From the NCBI GenBank assembly GCA_021160245.1, contig JAGHCW010000123.1, positions 1-14,401 of the forward strand: 14,401 bases of DNA, in the 5' to 3' direction. This DNA is from a bacterium (lineage in GTDB: Bacteria; B130-G9). The number at the start of each line of letters is the position of its first letter. The stretch's first letter is position 1. Below the pieces are notes generated by a model that ran no database searches, had not been told where the DNA came from, and saw nothing but the letters and a program-made list of their open reading frames with translations. The translations under genes were made by a program, and so were the position numbers. Positions 1 through 7,348 of this stretch are shown here, piece by piece.

Positions 1-1309
1 GAGCAAGAGCCTCAGTCGTCTGGCTTTTCAGTAATTCATCGGCAAACCTGATGGCCTTTAGAACCAGCTCATCAAGAAGCGCCTCATCGCATTTGGTCGA
101 TTCATCACGGAGCTTCTCGGCGTATTCTTTGATGATCTCGGGCTGATTCTCGCCGAGAGCCGCCACGAGGTTGCATAAGGTCGCAAAATCAATCCTTCCA
201 GGCTGGCTTGGAGCAGGAGAGTAGAGAGTCAGGAACTCGTAGGTGTGCCTCTCCCCAGGCGCTCGGGCATCGGCGTCCTCGGCGTAATAGTCAGCTGCCA
301 CCTCGAACGCGTCGCTCACGTAGCTGGGCATCTTCATTATATCGAGCCGCTTTGCCTGTTTGGGCTTGCGGAAGAGAATTAAGTGCAGCGAATCCCGCGT
401 CCCGTAGCGCAACCACAAAGTCGGATCGATTGCAGCTCCCTTGGATTTGCTTATCTTCTTGCCCTCCGCGTCCAGAAAGAGCTCATAGACCATTGTTAGA
501 GGAGGACGTTTGCCGAAGACCTTTGAGATGATGCGCTTCCCAAGATCCACAGACTCAATCAGGTCCTTGCCATGTATTTCATAGTCAACATCAAGCGCAA
601 ACCACCTTGCTGGCCAATCGACCTTCCAGGGCAGCTTGCCCCCGCCATTTAGATAGGATGACGTCCCGTTGTTGCCGCAGCCTCTGACCTCGCCGAATTC
701 CCCATCGCAAACATAATCGACCGTCTGCGCCTCGATGTCCGCCGAAAGCACCCGCGTTGTATAGAGCTTGCCACATTGCTCGCAACGCACGAAGAACGGG
801 AACCACCTTGCCCCCACCTCTTCCGACAGCGTCGGAACGATAATGCTCTTAAGCAGCGACTCGTTCCGCAACGCCATGTCAATGACCGGGTTGAATCTGC
901 CCTTGCGATACTCCTCGGAAGAGAGAACGAAATCGCATTCCACGCCCACATCGTCAATCATGTCAACTAGTAGCTTGCGCATGTGGTCGGCATAGCTTTT
1001 GCAGCAATCGAAAGGGTCTGGAATGTCACAAACCGGACGGCCAAGATAATCTGAAAGCCACGCTGGAAAGCCCCCGGGGACCTTTCTTAGGCCATCCAGA
1101 TCGTCCAGAAAGGAGATGATCTTAGGCTTGTAGCCCAGGTCCCTGACCGCAAGAGCCACGAAACCGGTCCGGACTATTTCGCCGTATGTCCCAATATGAG
1201 GCGGACCAGACGGGCCGAAGCCGGTCTGAAGTACAACGTCCTTTCGGTCGCCAGCAAGGGTGACGATTCGTTTTGCCTCCTTTTGAGGCCAGAGTGTCTG
1301 AGATGACAT
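1..1309 (-). CDS. lysS: Class I lysyl-tRNA synthetase, C-terminus beyond left edge
   Basis: This enzyme charges tRNA-Lys with lysine in the cytoplasm. It is the class I form (also called lysK), unrelated in fold to the usual bacterial class II LysRS. I translated the minus strand from the ATG at 1309-1307 and found 436 uninterrupted codons to the window edge. The class I signatures are present: GPSGPPHIGT near residues 32-41 (the HIGH motif, here HIGT) and KISKS at about 285-289 (the KMSKS loop). Between them, Cys176, Cys179, Cys201 and Cys211 form a plausible zinc-binding set. Family members are usually about 500-540 aa, so roughly 80-100 residues lie outside the window. The Shine-Dalgarno sequence is weak (GGAA about 8-11 bases upstream). 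The gene follows glgA on the same strand after a 132-bp gap. The family assignment is secure; whether the genome also has a class II enzyme cannot be seen. Confidence 0.93.
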   Translation of the reverse strand, partial: MSSQTLWPQKEAKRIVTLAGDRKDVVLQTGFGPSGPPHIGTYGEIVRTGFVALAVRDLGYKPKIISFLDDLDGLRKVPGGFPAWLSDYLGRPVCDIPDPFDCCKSYADHMRKLLVDMIDDVGVECDFVLSSEEYRKGRFNPVIDMALRNESLLKSIIVPTLSEEVGARWFPFFVRCEQCGKLYTTRVLSADIEAQTVDYVCDGEFGEVRGCGNNGTSSYLNGGGKLPWKVDWPARWFALDVDYEIHGKDLIESVDLGKRIISKVFGKRPPLTMVYELFLDAEGKKISKSKGAAIDPTLWLRYGTRDSLHLILFRKPKQAKRLDIMKMPSYVSDAFEVAADYYAEDADARAPGERHTYEFLTLYSPAPSQPGRIDFATLCNLVAALGENQPEIIKEYAEKLRDESTKCDEALLDELVLKAIRFADELLKSQTTEALA

Positions 1310-1441
1310 TATTTCATTCCATTTGAGGTGATATATGGTCTTCCTATTCGGAGGATGATGCTACGCAGGTCATGCTGGAAGTTCAAGGTTACAGTCGTCA
1401 GGAGCTTCCGTAATCCTGGATTCGAAGTCGCGGCCTTCCAG
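1310..1441. other. Spacer between glgA and lysS with a distant inverted repeat
   Basis: This 132-bp gap holds no gene. An 8-bp perfect inverted repeat, GCTGGAAG at 1374-1381 and CTTCCAGC at 1435-1442, reaches the glgA stop codon. The 53-nt loop and the absence of a T tract make it a poor intrinsic terminator. I see no convincing promoter for lysS here, so lysS may be read from upstream. Confidence 0.35.
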
Positions 1442-2896
1442 CTACAGCAACCTGCGGTAGAGCTCTATGTAGTCCCGGCTTGAGCGGTTCCACGAGCTAT
1501 CGTATTCCAGCGCATTGCGAACCAACTTCTTCCAGCGATTCTTATCCTTAAAGAGGTTCAGCGCTCGCTTGACTGTCTCCGTCAGGGCCCCGGCGGTGTA
1601 CTCAGTGAACAAAAAGCCTGTGCCTCGGCGGGTCGCTGGGTCAAACTCCGTTACCGTGTCTGAAAGGCCACCAGTATTGCGAACTAGCGGAACCGTGCCG
1701 TAACGCATACTGATAAGCTGGCCCAGCCCGCACGGCTCATAGCGCGATGGCATAAGGAATATGTCGGAGCCGGCATATATCCGCTGGGCCATCGAGGCGT
1801 CATAGAGGATGTTGATGCCGACTTTCCCGGCGAGGCGCTTTTTGAGGTCGCCGAAGATGCGGTGATATTCATCATCCCCGGTGCCGAGAATCACGAATTG
1901 GATGCCGAGCTCGACCAGTTGCTCAATACACTCGGAGAGTATGTCGAGGCCTTTCTGCGCGGCGAGCCTCGTGATCATGCCGATTATTGGCACACCTGGC
2001 GAGTATTTAAGGCCATTTTCCGCGGCCAGCGCGATCTTGCAGTCCCTTTTCCCATCGGTGTTGCGCACGCCATAGTGCGCCGGAATCGCCTCGTCTGTGG
2101 CCGGGTCCCACTTCTCCGGATCGATGCCGTTCGGGATGCCAAAGAGAGACTCTTTGCGTTCATAGAGTATCTCTTCAAGGCCAAAGCCGAACTCGGACGT
2201 CTGAATCTCTTGGCTGTACTTGTGGCTGACTGTGCTAACCGCGTCGCTGAATAGGATGCCGCCCTTTATGAAGCTGACTTTGCCCCAGAACTCGAGGCCG
2301 TCAATGACGAAAAGGTCCGGTGAGAGCCCGAGCTCGGCAAGGACATCCTTCTTGAAAAGCCCCTGATATGCGATGTTGTGGATTGTGAAAAGAGTCTTGG
2401 CTTTCGACAAAAAACCACCTCTTTTGGCTATCTCCTTCAGATATATCGGAACAAGGCCCGTCTGCCAATCGTTGCAGTGCAGGATGTCCGCCTCAAAGCC
2501 AATCGCCTCAAGCGCAGCAAGCACGGCTTTTGCAAAGAAACCGAAGCGGAGAGCGTTGTCCTTGTAATCGCCGTTTGGAGTCCCGTAGAGCTCATCCCGA
2601 TCATAAAATGCCGGCGCCTCAATAAAGAACGTCTTAACGCCGGGGATATGCTCGCTTACGAAGAGGCGGTGTTTATTAGGCTTGCCGCCGAACTTCACTG
2701 TCACTTTTGTTCCAGTGTCCTTCAGGCCGAACTTGTCGTCATCGATGGTGATGTACTTGGGCATGATGACAATCACGTCGTGCCCATTGCGGGCAAGGTA
2801 TTTGGGCAACGCGCCTGCTACATCGGCAAGGCCCCCCGTCTTTGCGAAGGGGAATACTTCGGACGATATCAGCGCGATCTTCAGTTTCTCTATCAT
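1442..2896 (-). CDS. glgA: Glycogen synthase (ADP-glucose type, GT5)
   Basis: The enzyme transfers glucose from ADP-glucose to the growing alpha-1,4-glucan chain in glycogen synthesis (EC 2.4.1.21) in the cytoplasm. The 484-aa protein has the normal family length and begins with the GT5 Rossmann strand followed by the KTGGL motif (Lys19), which contacts the ADP-glucose phosphates. Other landmarks are HCNDW at 140-144, the NIAYQG stretch near 174-179, Arg310 and Lys315 in ITRLAAQKG, and the C-terminal EPCGLGQL motif from Glu387, followed by RNTGGL. The start is supported by AGGAGAA (minus strand, 2908-2902), about 7 bases before the ATG. It lies between the LolA-like gene and lysS on the same strand. 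No other glycogen gene (glgB, glgC, glgP) is visible nearby. Some bacterial GT5 enzymes use UDP-glucose, so donor choice is inferred from the family. Confidence 0.96.
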   Translation of the reverse strand: MIEKLKIALISSEVFPFAKTGGLADVAGALPKYLARNGHDVIVIMPKYITIDDDKFGLKDTGTKVTVKFGGKPNKHRLFVSEHIPGVKTFFIEAPAFYDRDELYGTPNGDYKDNALRFGFFAKAVLAALEAIGFEADILHCNDWQTGLVPIYLKEIAKRGGFLSKAKTLFTIHNIAYQGLFKKDVLAELGLSPDLFVIDGLEFWGKVSFIKGGILFSDAVSTVSHKYSQEIQTSEFGFGLEEILYERKESLFGIPNGIDPEKWDPATDEAIPAHYGVRNTDGKRDCKIALAAENGLKYSPGVPIIGMITRLAAQKGLDILSECIEQLVELGIQFVILGTGDDEYHRIFGDLKKRLAGKVGINILYDASMAQRIYAGSDIFLMPSRYEPCGLGQLISMRYGTVPLVRNTGGLSDTVTEFDPATRRGTGFLFTEYTAGALTETVKRALNLFKDKNRWKKLVRNALEYDSSWNRSSRDYIELYRRLL

Positions 2897-3043
2897 TTAT
2901 GTTCTCCTAATCAACAACCATGTGGTCTCTAGACTTTGGCGAAACTTCAGCTTCAGTGCGTGAATATCGAAACAACGCTAAGAGGCCGTTGTTCCATTCT
3001 CAGCGATTGCGATAGCGAGATTGTCAGCTGCGTCTGTCGGGCG
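2897..3043. other. Spacer between the LolA-like gene and glgA
   Basis: This 147-bp gap holds no gene. The only signal I am sure of is the glgA ribosome-binding site at its left end (2902-2908). The stretch at about 3002-3018 repeats GCGAT/GCGAG-like units but forms no clean hairpin. No terminator with a T tract is visible, so readthrough into glgA is possible. Confidence 0.3.
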
Positions 3044-3853
3044 CTAATCTCTCTTCCTTTGCTGCATCATAAGCTCTTGAAGGCTAGGCCCCTCTGCCTT
3101 CAATTTGCTGGGGTCGAACAGGTCATCGGAAAGGCCCGAGTTCAACTTGATATTCTTGGTTATCATCTTGCTCTGAAGCTTGCCATCGACCGACACCTCG
3201 GTCAGGTATGGCCACTCAAAGCCGCCACGAATCGCACGGAAGTCTGATGAGTGCATAACCACATTGCCGTCCGGCGAGCTATAAGAGCCCTTGAGCATGC
3301 GGTAGCTCTTTGTGTCTATCCACAGCTTCTCAAATGGCATCTTGCCATCCGCCGGCGCCTTTGTGCCTTTGGATTCAATCACGAAGGCGTCTCTACCCGA
3401 GATAGTCTCCTTGCCCGTGAGCGCAAGATCACCACCAACCATGTCCGTCCAGTGCATCTGCGCGCTGAAGGCCTTCGACTCCTCCTTATTCAGCCGATGC
3501 TTGCCGGCAAACGGGCTGACCATCCACATATCTTTACCATCAGAGAGCACAATGGTTGTCATTGCGGGCATGTCCGATCCCGGCCGACCGGCGCCTGTCA
3601 TTCGCGTCTCCGCGCGAAATCTATTGCCCTTGTGCATCATTTTGATGGTTGCCTTCTGCCTAGCGTTCTTGCCAGGAAAGACCATCTCTTGGTCCATAGT
3701 CATGTCCTTGAATGAAGAGAGGAACTTCTCGTGCGCGGCTTTCGCCTTCTTGAAGATCCCCTCCGCAGTCTCTGAACTTGCATTCTGACTGGCGGTTAGA
3801 GCCAGAAAAAAACAGATGAATAGGCTTAAATACATGGAATTGGTCCGGCTCAT
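3044..3853 (-). CDS. LolA-like exported protein (outer-membrane lipoprotein-sorting family)
   Basis: This 269-aa protein has an N-terminal hydrophobic segment at about residues 8-22 and a Sec signal-like end near Ala25-Ser27, so it is probably exported to the periplasm. It has no lipobox cysteine. The rest fits the LolA/LolB-like half-barrel fold: a start with TAEGIFKKAKAAHEKF, then alternating strands of the pattern RFRAET, MWMVSP, FEKLWIDTKSYRMLKGSY and WPYLTEVSVDGK. Family members bind lipid or lipoprotein acyl chains. True LolA carries lipoproteins from the inner to the outer membrane, but many LolA-like proteins have other or unknown cargo, so the exact role is open. The start is supported by AAGGAG (3868-3863), 9 bases upstream. 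The C-terminus is short, polar and rich in Gln and Arg. Confidence 0.7.
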   Translation of the reverse strand: MSRTNSMYLSLFICFFLALTASQNASSETAEGIFKKAKAAHEKFLSSFKDMTMDQEMVFPGKNARQKATIKMMHKGNRFRAETRMTGAGRPGSDMPAMTTIVLSDGKDMWMVSPFAGKHRLNKEESKAFSAQMHWTDMVGGDLALTGKETISGRDAFVIESKGTKAPADGKMPFEKLWIDTKSYRMLKGSYSSPDGNVVMHSSDFRAIRGGFEWPYLTEVSVDGKLQSKMITKNIKLNSGLSDDLFDPSKLKAEGPSLQELMMQQRKRD

Positions 3854-4069
3854 GGCTCGCGACTCCTTTTCGATGAATAGATGTTATTGGACAGCTGTAT
3901 AGTGATGTACGGAACTTACCAAATACAGATCTCAGTTTCCAATAGGATCATAATGAGCCGTATTCGCGTCAGGTCGCTCTGGTTTACTGAGCTCCGTCAA
4001 ATGTCGGTTGACTGGTTGATTGATTGAACCACCAACAGCCTACTGCAACTCCTTCCCTCCCGTTTTCGT

Positions 4070-4098
4070 CGAGGGGAAACTCCTCGTTGACAGAGGAG
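4070..4098. repeat. Two overlapping, mutually exclusive inverted repeats at the -35 box
   Basis: Repeat A pairs 4070-4076 (CGAGGGG) with 4080-4086 (CTCCTCG): seven pairs including one G-T, around a 3-base AAA loop. Repeat B pairs 4080-4085 (CTCCTC) with 4093-4098 (GAGGAG): six perfect pairs around a 7-base loop. They share the CTCCTC arm. The loop of B contains exactly the -35 hexamer TTGACA. Transcription from this promoter would start downstream, so the repeats act, if at all, as DNA and not as an RNA leader. An operator for a dimeric regulator is the simplest reading; this is inference. Confidence 0.55.
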
Positions 4099-4116
4099 TG
4101 GGCGCTAATATATAGT
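4087..4116 (+). promoter_or_regulatory. Sigma70-type promoter for the 4170-6083 gene
   Basis: A perfect -35 consensus TTGACA lies at 4087-4092. It is followed by TATATA at 4109-4114 (16-bp spacing) or TATAGT at 4111-4116 (18-bp spacing). The predicted start would be at about 4121-4125, leaving a 5' leader of about 45 bases. A strong ribosome-binding site, AGGAGGAG at 4156-4163, sits 6 bases before the ATG at 4170. Confidence 0.7.
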
Positions 4117-4169
4117 CCGCTGTAATTGAGTTTACGGAATTCACTATTTTTTGCCAGGAGGAGCGTTAT

Positions 4170-6083
4170 ATGTTCGAGCGCAGAGCTATTTATTTGTTGA
4201 CGCTTGTGTTGGCTTTCTCAGCTTTTGGGACGGCCTTTGCTGATGATTTATTGGTTGGAAAGCTGGCTACCCCGGTTCTCGAGGGGCGCGTTTTGCCTGA
4301 AGGCATGAGAATCGAGTTGAGTTTTGATGATGTGCAAGCCGCATTCGAGTATCTTATCGAGAGAGACACAACGCCCGAGTTTTCGAGCGGGATTGGCCTG
4401 CCTTATCGCAATTCCAGCACCTCACGCCATATATATTGGGACAATGGCATAACAGAGGAAATGCAGACGCTCTATTATCGTGTCAAGGCCTTGCCGTCCG
4501 TGCAAGACATCTCCCATGAGGAGAGCGAGTATTCGAATACTATCACGTTGACACCGATAAACCCGGCTCCTGAGAAGGACGTTCACGTTCTGATTAACCC
4601 CGCGTCGCTGGACTTCCAGACCTTCGTATTCCACAGGGATTTGGTTGTCAAGAATGAGTCGGCAAAGCCGTTGAAGATCTCGCTTTGGCCAAACAAGCAT
4701 TGTCTAGGCCTTTCGACCTATGGCTTTTGGCTGGACCCATGGCGTTCTAAGATTGTTGAGGTCGGACTAGACCGGTCGGAAGTTGAACCCGGCCTGCACG
4801 ATGATTTCGCAGTTATGTTCTTGTCGAATGCTGAGACAGTTGGACCGGCGGGTGTCGCAGACGGCCAGATAGACATTGAGGCGGAGGTTGCCGGCCCGGT
4901 GAAGGTTGCCGACATAGGTCCTTACTTCCTACTAGATGAGACCCCGAATGGGAATGGCCTGATCGAAAGCTGGGAGCATGTCAACTGTCAACTCAAGCTC
5001 ACAAATACAGACAAAAATGTTGAGTCGCTGAATCTTACAGTTAGAATCCTTCCGACAAGGTATGTGGCCTCAGCGTCGCCGACCGTGGTTCATGTCAACA
5101 ACCTGTCTCCGCTTGCGAGCACTTTCGTTCCGTTCTCATTTACTTCTACTCCACCCTCTTTCGATTGCGATTCATCGGAGGGCCCCGTATTCGATGCTGA
5201 GTTCCTTGTCTTGATCAACGACACTCGCGGCTACTCCTGGGAGCAGGTCGTCAAGGTGGGCGTGCTTGCGCCTCTTCAGGTTGCAGTGATGGATTTTGAG
5301 GTTGATGACGACGATCAGGGCGTTTCGGCGACGGTTCCGCACACTCACAACAAGATGATAGAGTGCGGCGAGATAATCGAGGGTCGGATAACATTCATCA
5401 GCAATTACGACCTCCACGAGGTTTCATTGACGCTGAGAGATGACAAGGGGTTTGAGTATCTTCCAGCAGGCGACAATTTCTCCTACGAGAGCGTAGCGAA
5501 TTTGCGGTTCATCCCAATGTGTGGGGAGGTTACACCTGACAGAGATTTTGAGTTCAGGGCGCTTTCCTATGACGCGTCGCCAATTGTCTTTACGCTTGAT
5601 GTGAGCGCCAGCATCGCTCCGGATGTCGCTTACACAAGTCGGCTATATCATCCTGTTGAGTTCCAACGCAACTTCTTGGCCAACGGTCCTTGTGGCCCGG
5701 ACGTAACGATTACAACCACGAATTCCGGACCGCGGAGCAGCGTTCATGATGGGTTTCAGATTCACGCCAATCTCAGGAATCTTGGCCTGGTGGACACGGT
5801 AGTGGACCTCTATGTAGGCGCAATTTATAGAGGCGATGTTTACTATTTCTCATCGGGGTCATTGTTGCCTCAGGCCGGCATTGCCCCGTTTGATTCAGGC
5901 GTATATCTAACGAGGAAGTTCTCGGGGCCAAGTCGCGTGCCGGTGTTTTCAATTGACGATGTCTCGTATCTTAACCGAGGGGAGATCATCTTCGTTGCGG
6001 TTCTCCAAGTGCCTGGTCTGCCGCTTGTTGATAGATGGGCGTGGTATTCGATGGACTGGGATACGGTAAACGTAGATTACTAG
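4170..6083 (+). CDS. Large secreted protein with tandem Ig-like/fibronectin-like beta-domains, unknown function
   Basis: I do not recognise a named family. The 637-aa product starts with a clear Sec signal peptide: FERR, a hydrophobic core at about residues 8-20, and AFA|DD cleavage near residue 24. Residues 28-130 resemble a fibronectin type III-like domain, ending in a YSNTITLTPI strand typical of such domains. From about 137 there is an INPASLDFQTF segment resembling BACON/ASH-type beta-sandwich domains. Two later segments look related to each other: the one around LDETPNGNGLIESWE (near residue 252) and the one around DFEVDDDDQG (near 374). Both are followed by a cysteine and a strand-rich stretch, so a degenerate tandem domain is likely. 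No catalytic motif, C-terminal sorting signal, LPxTG motif or transmembrane anchor is visible. The start is fixed by an excellent ribosome-binding site. A surface or extracellular structural or adhesive role is only inference. Confidence 0.85.
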   Translation: MFERRAIYLLTLVLAFSAFGTAFADDLLVGKLATPVLEGRVLPEGMRIELSFDDVQAAFEYLIERDTTPEFSSGIGLPYRNSSTSRHIYWDNGITEEMQTLYYRVKALPSVQDISHEESEYSNTITLTPINPAPEKDVHVLINPASLDFQTFVFHRDLVVKNESAKPLKISLWPNKHCLGLSTYGFWLDPWRSKIVEVGLDRSEVEPGLHDDFAVMFLSNAETVGPAGVADGQIDIEAEVAGPVKVADIGPYFLLDETPNGNGLIESWEHVNCQLKLTNTDKNVESLNLTVRILPTRYVASASPTVVHVNNLSPLASTFVPFSFTSTPPSFDCDSSEGPVFDAEFLVLINDTRGYSWEQVVKVGVLAPLQVAVMDFEVDDDDQGVSATVPHTHNKMIECGEIIEGRITFISNYDLHEVSLTLRDDKGFEYLPAGDNFSYESVANLRFIPMCGEVTPDRDFEFRALSYDASPIVFTLDVSASIAPDVAYTSRLYHPVEFQRNFLANGPCGPDVTITTTNSGPRSSVHDGFQIHANLRNLGLVDTVVDLYVGAIYRGDVYYFSSGSLLPQAGIAPFDSGVYLTRKFSGPSRVPVFSIDDVSYLNRGEIIFVAVLQVPGLPLVDRWAWYSMDWDTVNVDY

Positions 6084-6120
6084 CAATTCGCATCTTGCAG
6101 AGTCGAGAGCGGTTGGGGTC

Positions 6121-6150
6121 CCGGCCATGAGCAATGTGACTCGGGGCCGG
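6121..6150 (+). terminator. Weak hairpin after the secreted-protein gene
   Basis: CCGGCC at 6121-6126 pairs with GGCCGG at 6145-6150 around an 18-base loop, about 40 bases past the stop codon. No T tract follows, so an intrinsic terminator is only a possibility. Confidence 0.2.
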
Positions 6151-6285
6151 ATGCACAGTATGTTCAAGAGGGCTTCCGAAGGGCTGATCAGATGCTGGCT
6201 AATGTTTTATGAGCGCTCAATACTGAGCGGCAGGTCTTTACTTGACGCCATATTCCCCCATCGTCAGTTGATCGGCTTGCGATAA
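6127..6285 (+). CDS. Possible 52-codon small ORF just upstream of accA
   Basis: An ATG at 6127 opens a 52-codon frame (product starting MSNVTRGRMH and ending LIGLR) that stops at 6283-6285, four bases before the accA ATG. accA itself has no visible Shine-Dalgarno sequence, so translational coupling from this frame would make sense. Against it, the ribosome-binding site is poor (only GGTTGGGG upstream), the sequence matches nothing I know, and it overlaps the weak hairpin at 6121-6150. It could equally be chance. Confidence 0.2.
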   Translation: MSNVTRGRMHSMFKRASEGLIRCWLMFYERSILSGRSLLDAIFPHRQLIGLR

Positions 6286-6289
6286 CGAC

Positions 6290-7258
6290 ATGCCTAGGAC
6301 AATCAAGGATTTTGAGCGACCGATAATTGAGCTTGAGGATGCGATAGACGAGTTGACGAGGGCGAAAGATCCCCGCTACGCGTCCCGTATCAAGGCTCTG
6401 AAGAAGAAACTTCGGAAGCTCTATGATGAGACATTCTCGAACCTCACCGCCTGGCAAAGGGTCGATCTGGCCCGACACCCGGACAGGCCGTACATGCTGG
6501 ATTACGTCGCTCAGATAACGACAGATTTCGTGGAACTGCACGGGGATAGGTTTTTCCGTGATGATCCGGCGATTGTCGTGGGTCTTGGGATATTCAAAGG
6601 TCGGGATGTCGTGATAGTTGGGCACCAGAAGGGCAGAGATGTTAAGGCGAGAATTCACCGCAACTTCGGCATGCCTCATCCGGAGGGGTACAGAAAGGCT
6701 CTGAGAGCGATGAAGCTTGCAGAGAAGTTCAAGAAACCCGTAATCTCTATCGTGGATACGCCAGCGGCTTACCCGGGGATAGGGGCAGAGGAACGCGGTC
6801 AAGCAGAGGCAATTGCTCGGAACATTTACGAGATGTCGAGGCTGAGGACACCCATCGTCGTCGTCGTAACAGGCGAGGGTGGAAGCGGCGGCGCTCTTGG
6901 TTTGGGCGTGGGTGACAGAGTGATGATGCAGGAGAATAGCATATATTCTGTGATTCCGCCCGAGGGGTGCGCGGCGATACTGTTTAGAGACGGCAAACGC
7001 GGTCCCGAGGCGGCCGAGGCGCTCAAGATAACTGCCAAGGACCTATTGGGTCTTGGGATAATCGATGACATAATTGAGGAGCCTCCGGGAGGGGCTCACA
7101 GAGACCCTGTTGCAGCAGCTTCTGTGCTTTCCGAGAAGTTGGATGCAACGCTTGACACTATCTGCAAGATGACCCTTGATGACCTGCTGGAAGCGAGATT
7201 CCGGAAGTTCAGAGCAATGGGGCGCTATATAGATAAGAGCACTGAGAAAAGCCCTTGA
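6290..7258 (+). CDS. accA: Acetyl-CoA carboxylase carboxyltransferase subunit alpha
   Basis: With AccD this subunit forms the carboxyltransferase that moves the carboxyl group from carboxybiotin to acetyl-CoA, giving malonyl-CoA, the committed step of fatty-acid synthesis. The 322-aa length fits the family. The N-terminal helical region (FERPIIELEDAI, near 8-19) is the usual AccA start. The crotonase-like core shows HGDRFFRDDPAIV (84-96), DTPAAYPGIGAEERGQ (156-171), GEGGSGGAL (195-203) and PEGCAAILFRD (224-234). The AccD zinc finger is absent, as expected for a separate alpha subunit; accD is not in the window. An in-frame TGA seven codons upstream makes ATG 6290 the only ATG start for this reading frame. 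No clear Shine-Dalgarno sequence precedes it, which suggests leaderless-like or coupled translation. Confidence 0.96.
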   Translation: MPRTIKDFERPIIELEDAIDELTRAKDPRYASRIKALKKKLRKLYDETFSNLTAWQRVDLARHPDRPYMLDYVAQITTDFVELHGDRFFRDDPAIVVGLGIFKGRDVVIVGHQKGRDVKARIHRNFGMPHPEGYRKALRAMKLAEKFKKPVISIVDTPAAYPGIGAEERGQAEAIARNIYEMSRLRTPIVVVVTGEGGSGGALGLGVGDRVMMQENSIYSVIPPEGCAAILFRDGKRGPEAAEALKITAKDLLGLGIIDDIIEEPPGGAHRDPVAAASVLSEKLDATLDTICKMTLDDLLEARFRKFRAMGRYIDKSTEKSP

Positions 7259-7348
7259 CTTGGATTGGGTGTGGCGTGCAGAATGCCATACGTGATCTAT
7301 GAGATTAAGGATCTATTATGGAATCAATCTGAAAGGAGTCTCCGAGAG

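Larger units (their letters stand above)
3854..4169. other. Divergent intergenic regulatory region
   Basis: This 316-bp region separates the minus-strand LolA-like gene from the plus-strand secreted-protein gene and has no coding sequence I can support. Its right third holds a strong rightward promoter and overlapping inverted repeats, listed separately. Its left part holds a 7-bp inverted repeat, TATTGGA at 3885-3891 and TCCAATA at 3938-3944, and TGGTT/AACCA arms at 4013-4017 and 4027-4031. A possible leftward -10 element (TATACA on the minus strand, near 3900) has no good partner -35 box. Confidence 0.5.

Noticed and set aside
649-957. Minus-strand frames of 71-102 codons at 591-957 and plus-strand frames at 208-995
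   Set aside because: They are out-of-frame or antisense to the class I lysyl-tRNA synthetase, which is open through the whole stretch.
2378-2932. 184-codon plus-strand open frame
   Set aside because: Antisense shadow of glgA, whose motifs are unmistakable.
3251-3788. Overlapping plus-strand frames of about 155 codons
   Set aside because: Antisense shadows of the LolA-like gene with no family resemblance.
4070-4098. Transcription attenuator or riboswitch with alternative hairpins
   Set aside because: The predicted start lies downstream of both hairpins, so they would not be in this transcript; an operator fits better.
6188-6802. 204-codon minus-strand open frame antisense to accA
   Set aside because: It lies opposite the conserved accA core, has no recognisable family or ribosome-binding site, and is explained as a codon-bias shadow.
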